From the NCBI RefSeq assembly GCF_010389155.1, contig NC_057769.1, positions 24,552,735 to 24,616,734 of the forward strand: 64,000 nucleotides of DNA, read 5' to 3'. The translations under genes were made by a program, and so were the position numbers. Positions 57,125 to 64,000 of this stretch are shown in pieces. The notes under the pieces are model-generated. The model made no database searches. It was not told where the DNA came from and was given only the letters and a program-made list of their open reading frames with translations. Position 1 is the stretch's first letter. Each line of letters begins with the position of its first letter. Source of the stretch: Erigeron canadensis (lineage: Eukaryota > Streptophyta > Magnoliopsida > Asterales > Asteraceae).

Positions 57125-58305
57125 TACATTTTCACACATCTCATTTAGTCTTTTTGGCTCCTTAAAAAAGACTACTTTTTAACAAATTATTATGCTTTAA
57201 ATAATGAACCGTTATAATTTAATAAAAGATTAAAATACCGACATTGAGGTCATGGTCAACATTAAAATAATTGTTAAATGACACAAGAAATTTCGCAAAA
57301 CATCATGCATCGAGACAATACAAGCACAACTGCACAAGTGTAATTTTGTCGCTAATTTTACGCTATTTTTAATTAACATAGCATATGCTGCCCAATTTCA
57401 AGTCTTCAGCTTTTCAGGTAATGCTAAGTCGCTAAGATTAAAAATTATATTCAATAGTATAGATGGTTCATATGTTTTGGTCACACGTTTCATTGAAATT
57501 AGATTCAATTGATGGCAATTTTTCATTTGTTTAAACAGCCGATTTGTTTTGTACTGTTTTTCTGATGATGATTTGAAATAATATCATGTACAAGTTTCCA
57601 ACAAATATGTATGTTGATGACCAAAGATATCGTTATGTCCCACAATTCATGTATGTCAATCCATTAATGACATGTTAGGTCACAAATCACAATCAAAGTT
57701 TTGTTACATTAGACAAAACTTAAAATGTCATCATTACATACGTACGTAGAACTAATTTTAGAAGGCTAGAAATAAAGCTCGGTTTTTTGATATTAAGGCA
57801 ATGTTGAAGATAGATGGGGTTTGTTAAATACAGCTCTTAGGGTTGTGTTTAAATTGCATACAATGTTTGTAAATTTACCAGGAAAATCAGGGGGTGAACT
57901 TTTAATATGGAAGATACAAGTTTTTTTATACACATTAAATATAACCTTGTATTTAGCATTTACCAAGATATTATGTAAAGCATCAGGACGAGTTGAAATT
58001 TCCTTAGTACAAAATTAGATCTAAGAATAAAATGATTAAGTGGAAAGGATGTTGCAAGTAACAACTGATGTAAATTGTGTATTTATGTACGCTGTGATAT
58101 TTTGACCCAATGTTTTGGGTTTATGTATGAGTAAAATTCAACTTTCAAAAAGGAAAGATATATACGTAGAACTTTCTTTAGACAACAAACATATATGTGT
58201 TAATGCCTCATGTTTATCTTAGTTTTCTGCCACTCTTAATTATTTTGGTCGAGTAGTAGTTTTAATTTTAAGATGCGAATTACTTGAGGTCTATCATACA
58301 TTAAA
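57125..58305. other. AT-rich intergenic DNA
   Basis: No gene with support. A 65-codon plus-strand frame (57821-58018) begins in a low-copy repeat (GTTAAATACAGCTCTTAGGG) and shows no family features. Confidence 0.45.
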
Positions 58306-59292
58306 GTGAAAAGTTCACATATGCCATTAAAAAGTCACATAATATCATATTTGTCCAATTTAATTTTAAAATATCATTAATGTCATTCTAATACACTTAA
58401 ATTTTAAATATGTCACTCATAAGATACTCAAATATCAAATATGCCATTGTTAAAGTAAAAAAAATAATATGTACCAAAATACATTATTAAATATTATATA
58501 TGTCATTGAAATTTATATCAAATACTTTAAATTTATCATTAAATTTTAAATTCTAAATTATCCTTTTTTTAATTCATTACTTTTGTTGCATCAAATGTCA
58601 TTGGAGACTAATTATTAAGCAAAAATAAAAACATTACATATGGTTGAGTTACTTACTAACCATGATCACAACAATTATTATATACCATGAATTGAATAAC
58701 GAATTTAAGAACATCAATCAAATTAATCATGTCAGTAATTAACATTGAATTAAATTTACACATTTCGGAAATTAAAATACCATGGATTGAATTATAAAAA
58801 CTGTGTAACTGTAAATTTTAAATTTTTCATTGATATTTTTTTTTAAAACATTATGTTTTATTTTGACTAAATTAGTTTGATGTGGCATACATATTTTATG
58901 TATGTTAAATTTAACAATAGAATATGTAATATTTAAAATTTTTATTTGGATATATTTAATCTTTTTTGTTTAACAACGACATATATGATAATTGGTAGAT
59001 TGAGAATAACATATAGGAAGTGGATTCGCTAAAATTATCCCAACTTGACTAGTCAAGTTAAAAACATCCTGACCCTTGATTTTTCATCTAATGGTTAAAA
59101 TTTCCCAACTTGATTAGTCAAGTTGTGATAACTTTAGGGAATCCTAATTCTAACATGTATGGTACTATTTTACTAAACAATGACATATTTGATATATTAA
59201 TAAATTAAAAATGGCATATATAATATTTCAAAATTTAATTGAGCAAATATGATATTTTGTAACTTATGAATGACATATATGAAATTTTTCCT
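58306..59292. mobile_element. Foldback-type element with long degenerate inverted repeats
   Basis: The left arm (TTCACATATGCCATTAAAAAG, later AATATCATATTTGTCCAATTT) and right arm (in reverse TTCATATATGTCATTCATAAG, then AATATCATATTTGCTCAATT) pair over at least 65 bp. The interior repeats ATATGCCATT/ATATGTCATT words on both strands and includes the palindromic AACTTGACTAGTCAAGTT near 59043. No target duplication was identified. Confidence 0.5.
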
Positions 59293-59384
59293 ATTATTTT
59301 AATCAGGTCGTACAAAAGAGTTCTCTCAATAAACGAGTCCCCAATTAAACCCTCAAGTCTAACTTTTTTATTTGTTTATTTATT

Positions 59385-59575
59385 TATTTTTTAAAACGAC
59401 AGAATTATATTAAAACTCAAAGACCACTAGCAAGGTACTAGAGGTAAAGTATAAAAAGTTAAAAAACTAGAATACAAAAAGTTACACATCTAGATCCTTC
59501 CTGAAACATTGACATCAAGCACCTTTCTCAGCTTAGTAAAGGCTTGTTTCCACTCATTGAAGATTCTATCTAAAA
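59385..59575 (-). pseudogene. LINE 3' end fragment
   Basis: The minus strand encodes a short stretch (RIFNEWKQAFTKLRKVL, then a stop) followed by a tail with CCTCTAGTACCTTGCTAGTGG. This tail is related in style to the LINE tail at 25320-25380. It is a strongly 5'-truncated copy ending beside the Harbinger element. Confidence 0.5.
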
Positions 59576-59854
59576 AAAAGGAAAGTTTAATTCTATCTTT
59601 TCAAAGCTCAAACTTGAGACCTTAGGCCGCTCCCTATAAGGTCGTCGATGCCTCTTCGATGAGCTCGTCGACGTCGACCTTATAGGGACTCACTTCGTCG
59701 ACGGGAATCTTTCAAGGCAAGTCGGCCCATCGATGAACGAAGACAAGGAAGAAGGCGGGGTCCACGTTAACGCAAACAAAACAAAAAAACAGATTTTTTT
59801 TAAAAGTTTGAATAAACAACGGCTAGTTTTTTTTTTTTGTTTTTTTTAAACTTT

Positions 59855-59875
59855 CCTTATATATATATACTCCCT
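59855..59875 (+). promoter_or_regulatory. TATA-like promoter of the Harbinger ORF1
   Basis: CCTTATATATATATACTCCC followed by a pyrimidine-rich leader (CTTTTCACTCTCCTTTTTCAC), about 100 bp before the ATG at 59971. Confidence 0.5.
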
Positions 59876-59970
59876 TTTCACTCTCCTTTTTCACACTTTT
59901 CTTCACAACTTCTTCCATTTTCTCTACAATTTCTTTCATTCTATTCACAACTCCAACAAACTTTTTCACC

Positions 59971-61288
59971 ATGTCAAACAACGAAAACCAAATTAACGAT
60001 ATCTGGAATCACTTTCTAGAAAACGCGATGGCGGGTATGCCCCCTATGCCCTCTATGCCGCCCATGCCAGCTATGTCGTCAACTAACCAAGACCAAACAA
60101 GCCATGCTTCAGGCTCATCCAACCCGATCCCAATGGGTCCTTCACCCCCTTGCCTTGTTAACCCATATTCTCAAGCGTATTACAATCAAATTGGTCACAA
60201 TCCACTTATGGGTCAACCTCAAACTTGGACCGAGTCTCAACGTTTGGCGTTAATTCAAGTCCAAATTCAAGCTCAATTGGCGTTTGACTATCACCAACAA
60301 AGACCAAGAACGCCACAACCGCCATTGATTATCAATGAAAATGTCCCCGACAAAGATAGTGTCGCGTTTGTCAATGATGAAGAAGAAGATGAAGTTGTGG
60401 AGGTGGGTCGTGGGAAGAGACGAGCCACAAAACCGAGAGAGAAAAGGAACTGAGAAAATGATGATACATTGTTGTTGGCAAGGTGTTGGGTGCATTGGTC
60501 GCAGGACCCGGTGGTGGGTAATAGTCAGACGGAGGGTCTTTTTTGAAAAAAAATTGGTGGAGATGTTCAACAGCAAAACGGCTTATGGTACACGTACCAA
60601 GAGCCAAATACATGGCAAATGGAACAAGATTAAAAAGGGTGTTAAGAAATTTGGTGCGGCGTTAAAGAAGGTTAGCGAGCATGGCCGACAAAGTGGGGCG
60701 GATGAGCGACAGGTGATTGATGCGGCTGTGAAACTATACAAGAAACAAACAGGGGAGAAGTTTTGGCATTACCAGAGTTGCTATGATCTTCTTAAAAACT
60801 TGGCCATTTTTTGGAATGAAAACCAGGCCACGACAAGTCGACAAGCTCCGGCGGTAGATTTGACCGCTGATGATGTTCCATTTGGCGGGACCCCCAACCC
60901 CACCCCGGCCCCATTTGAGACTTTATTTGGGTCGGACCCCATTAGGCGACCACCGGGTCGTAACGTTAGCCGTAGGCTGTCTAGTTCATCCAATGCCACA
61001 TCGGGTCGATCTTCGGGTTCCGAAACGACTCAACAAATTAGTTCTTATCTTCAAGAACAAAAAGACGCTTTGCGACGAGCTGAGATTAGAGATGCCATGA
61101 AGTTTCTGGGGAGACCAATTTCCACGGGTTTGTCGCAATACGACCTAGAAGCACACATGAGATATCGTCAATACTTGCAAGAGAACTATGCAAGCTCGTT
61201 TTATGCACCACAGGAGGCACCGGAGCCACAACCGGGTCCTAGCCACATCCCAGAAAATGACGAGGACAACCAGACCGCCGACGAGTAG
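59971..61288 (+). pseudogene. Harbinger ORF1 (Myb/SANT-like DNA-binding protein), two frameshifts
   Basis: Starts MSNNENQINDIWNHF with a Met/Pro-rich N-terminus (PPMPSMPPMPAM) and a Gln-rich region, then an acidic/basic stretch (DEEEDEVVEVGRGKRR). The first frame ends at 60453. The Myb/SANT-like domain follows in other frames: LARCWVHWSQDPVVGNSQ, then FNSKTAYGTRT, IHGKWNKIKKGVKKFG and ADERQVIDAA..YKKQTGEKFWHYQSC. C-terminally there is a Pro-rich linker and an ISSYLQEQKDALRRAEIR helix, stop at 61286-61288. Indels near 60455 and in the T/A homopolymers near 60540 break the frame. In autonomous elements ORF1 binds DNA and works with the ORF2 transposase. Many asterid genes annotated as glutathione S-transferase T3-like are of this kind. 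Confidence 0.7.
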
Positions 61289-61587
61289 TGTGTTTTATTT
61301 TTAAATAATCGTAATGTTTTATTTTTTAGTGTGTTATGTGTTTTATTTTTAGTAGCAATGTTTAATTGTAATGTTTTTTTAATTAAGTTGTAATGTTTAA
61401 TATTTAATAAAATTAAGTAGTTTTTTCATTTTGTGTAAATTTGAAATAAAAAAAAATAAAAAGTGTGGAAGAGGTGTGAAAGAGAGGTTATAGGGAGTGA
61501 TTGTGGAAGAGGTGGATGAAAAGAGAGAAAAGCTGACGTGACAGTGTGGAAGAGGGTAAAGAAGAGATGTTATAGGGAGTGGCCTTA

Positions 61588-63412
61588 GAGAGTAACTCTC
61601 TCCTGCCGCGAGATGATGGCTAACCCACCTAAGTATTAAATTACGTAACATTGTAGCTGGAGTAACTTGTGGAAGCCAATTTAACTAAGAGACCCTTAGT
61701 CTGCCCGGCGTTGATGGGCTAACAACAATGCAACCAAAATGATCAACAGTTGCAGCTCAGCTGATCAAGAATCCTTAGTCTGACCAATTGTGTAAATTAA
61801 GATATTAAGTAAATGCTTAAATGTGAAAATTAACATGTCAGCTAGGAAAATATAGGTCGTCTGCAAAATGGTGTTTTTAATTCTTATATCACATGGATCG
61901 TTTTCCATGAACTGTTTTGTTGAAGTACTATAATAACTTATATAATCATTTATTCTACTCTTTTGGCTCAATATATACCCCAACATGAACCAAAAGTTAT
62001 CCATTTTGACCCATTACCTAACCCTCACATATTTTGCCAAATCTTTTCTATAGCATATCATGGAGCAACTTGATAGAATCATCATATACCTTTTACTATT
62101 TCTAGTATTTTTTTGACAAGCAAGCATTTGGTAAACTCGTTGGGAGTTCATTTGTGCCCACTCTTTGTTTACGGGATTTCACAAAGTTATTCATATCTAT
62201 AGGTTAGTAGTGTACTTGTATGTTTTAATTTATATGCCAAAATATGAAAAAATATTAGCGATAATTGGGATTTGCTAACTTATATGCAAAAGGTAAAGAT
62301 AGACTTAAAATCTTATATTGATTCACATTAAAATCCTCATGACTCTTGAAACTGGGTGTTGGTCTTAGCTTACTTCACTAGCTTACTTCACTAGCTTACC
62401 TCCTTATTGGCATTTGCATTTCAAAAAGCCACATTTTACTAGCTTATAATCTTTTTTAAGCTCACAAATCACAAGATGGACAAATATAGCAGAATGTTAA
62501 TAAGACCATCCGCAACGGTTGAGGTTATCCTTTCAACAAAGGTCCTAATCAGCATGCCACAACAGCTTTTCACTCATTCTCCCCACAAACACCAGAAGCT
62601 CTAAAGGGTTGGAACTCAAACTGACGAAAGAAAATGGCGCTAAAAATGGGGGGGCAAAACAGAAGAGAATTTAAAAAATTTACAATCCATAACCAGCAAA
62701 CTTTATATCTCAAATTCAAGCCTGCAAACCTAGAAAAACTTAACAGCAATACAACGGCTCAAGATCGACACGCCTACATATACAAGTGTTTGACTTGGAA
62801 TGAAACAAGAACAGATTTGCTAAGAATATCAGTAATCCAATTTAGGCAATAACATTGACCATATAACCAACAACTCGTCATCATCCTAATATCAACATCA
62901 ATCAATGCCTAAATAGAACTAGTATACGGAACCTAACATCTAATAAAACATGGAATTGTGTTATTCTAAATGTTTTTTTATCTATTTATTTTAAAAACAG
63001 CATACAAGATTTAAAGTGCAACAAATTAAATGTCAAAGATACAAGCACACAAATGAAGTGTAAATAACTTCATTAGTAAATAAACTTGCAAAACTTTGGT
63101 TAATTTGGTCATCTTCCGACACAAAGTTGGCACAGATATGAGCCTATTTGCTTTATAGATGACACCACATCATAATTACTCAAAAAATAGTAAAATACTC
63201 ACGATACGATTTACTTTGGGTTCAAATCCAGAAAACTGATGTCAATCTCAACATATATCCTCGCTATGGTAAGAAAAGTAAATAAACTTTATATTCCAAT
63301 AGCAAGAGAAATAATATGTCAAGATATATATGATTTCTATAGTCACCTTCAGACACAAATTTGGTACTAAAACACCAAAGTTGCTGTGTTGGTGACAAAC
63401 AATTTTACTTAC
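61588..63412. other. AT-rich DNA, no confirmed gene
   Basis: No supported coding region. Near 62850-62900 the minus strand has a C-box-like ATGATGA and, some 55 nt on, a D-box-like CTGA, but no terminal stem, so I do not call a snoRNA. A similar word pair (GACACAAANTTGG preceded by CTTCNGA) occurs at about 63113 and 63350. Confidence 0.35.
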
Positions 63413-63630
63413 CTGTCTTCAAAAAACTTCTCGAGTAAACGTGAACACAAATACAATAAATCGGCGTTTTTTTTATAGAGCTGGCCTTCAAAACCCTAGG
63501 GTTTATCCAGTTTGGGCTTCTATGGTTTTGATAACGTACAGATGGGTTTTTGTCATTTCATAGGGGGCTTGTTTGGTTTCCTTTATTAACCCAATAAGTA
63601 GCGTCTTCATTATGTGGCCCATTATTAAAG
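63413..63630 (-). promoter_or_regulatory. Possible minus-strand promoter and first exon (telobox + site II)
   Basis: Read on the minus strand: TGGGCCAC (site II-like, near 63615), AAACCCTAGGGTTTTG (telobox, near 63490), CTCTATAAAAAAAACG (TATA-like, near 63475), then a short leader ending in GAAGACAG|GTAAGT at about 63414/63413. Site II plus telobox is typical of plant ribosomal-protein and translation-related promoters. No coding exon was found downstream within the window. Confidence 0.35.
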
Positions 63631-63704
63631 AATTTGCTATAAAGTTCATTATCAAGGTGGCAGAAAATATATTTAATTGCTATTATTAATTGTATTTATG
63701 TAAA

Positions 63705-63890
63705 AAAAGAAAATTTCCTTTCAATGCCGAGTTAGTTGTTAAATCCACATTAACATCTAAACTGGTAGTATGCGGATCACATACCACACTTCACACGATA
63801 CACTCGTTACCACCCTCAAGAGATCCCTTTGTGGTTTACTGCGAGAAGGGAAATAAGGCTTGAACCCGAGACCCTATTCAAAGAAAATAA
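63705..63890 (-). mobile_element. SINE-like element, family 2, copy 2
   Basis: On the minus strand: GGTCTCGGGTTCAAGCC (B box) near 63877 and TTTAACAACTAACTCGGCATTG near 63740, sharing layout with 23830-24012. The remaining flank up to 64000 is AT-rich with no gene. Confidence 0.45.
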
Positions 63891-64000
63891 CCCCCACCAA
63901 CAAATGGAAAAGCAAAAATCATCATTCATGAATCTTTAGTTTTTGAAAAGATCCCGAGAAAATTTGACAAAGATTGCAAGCGAACATTAAAAAAAAAAAT

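Larger units (their letters stand above)
59622..61587 (+). mobile_element. PIF/Harbinger element carrying only ORF1
   Basis: Target duplication TTA on both sides (59622-59624 and 61585-61587) and inverted termini GGCCGCTCCCTATAA / TTATAGGGAGTGGCC. The 1,960-bp element contains a promoter-like region (TTATATATATATACTCCC near 59858) and the ORF1 gene, but no DDE transposase (ORF2). It would need a transposase from elsewhere. Confidence 0.85.

Noticed and set aside
60250..60613. Minus-strand frames across the Harbinger ORF1
   Set aside because: They are antisense shadows of the ORF1 coding sequence.
62840..62910. C/D-box snoRNA on the minus strand
   Set aside because: C-box- and D-box-like words are present at a suitable distance but there is no terminal stem and no rRNA target could be tested.

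Overview
The window is nuclear DNA from a flowering plant. It is AT-rich, its genes have many short introns, and it is crowded with transposable elements. Several element types (LINEs with an RRM-type first protein, Harbinger elements with a Myb/SANT-like ORF1, zf-GRF genes beside MULE transposases, the SINE type) are ones I associate with asterids, most likely Asteraceae. That placement is inference.

Two intact host genes lie in tandem on the minus strand. The larger (32084-48939) is a callose synthase of the CalS1-4 (GSL) type. I could join 42 exons into one uninterrupted 1,940-residue frame, and two of its introns need a GC rather than a GT donor. Downstream of it lies a two-exon type II metacaspase (28559-30944; 405 residues) with its catalytic His86 and Cys139. 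Two decayed fragments of metacaspase exon 2 (about 15590-15745 and 27740-27895) sit inside a segmental duplication on the far side of that gene.

Layout. 1-2750: a partial LTR, an unidentified two-exon fragment and a 291-bp hAT-type MITE with an 8-bp target duplication. 2758-5839: a Mutator-like element with a broken zf-GRF gene and a transposase gene that has lost its catalytic core. 5840-9100: AT-rich sequence, a degenerate TG-rich repeat, an unusual element with a Helitron-like 3' hairpin at both ends, and a MITE. 9638-12150: a decayed, partly duplicated RPA1-like gene carrying a mini-Helitron. 13001-16060: the first copy of the segmental duplication, split by a LINE fragment and two Helitron-like fragments. 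16229-22287: nested solo LTRs of about 3 kb each with several tandem repeats and three copies of a 124-nt hairpin. 22288-28200: AT-rich sequence with a Helitron, a SINE, a LINE 3' end and the second duplication copy. 28559-48939: the two host genes. 48940-64000: element-rich DNA, including a Helitron beside its own empty site, three SINEs, a MULE-like element nested in a MITE, a foldback element and a complete non-autonomous Harbinger element carrying only ORF1. A possible minus-strand promoter lies near the right end.

The host genes are a cell-wall polysaccharide synthase and a calcium-dependent protease and need not be functionally linked. The most unusual signals are the 124-nt hairpin with base-pair-preserving differences among three copies, and the Helitron insertion whose exact target can be read from a neighbouring tandem duplicate.
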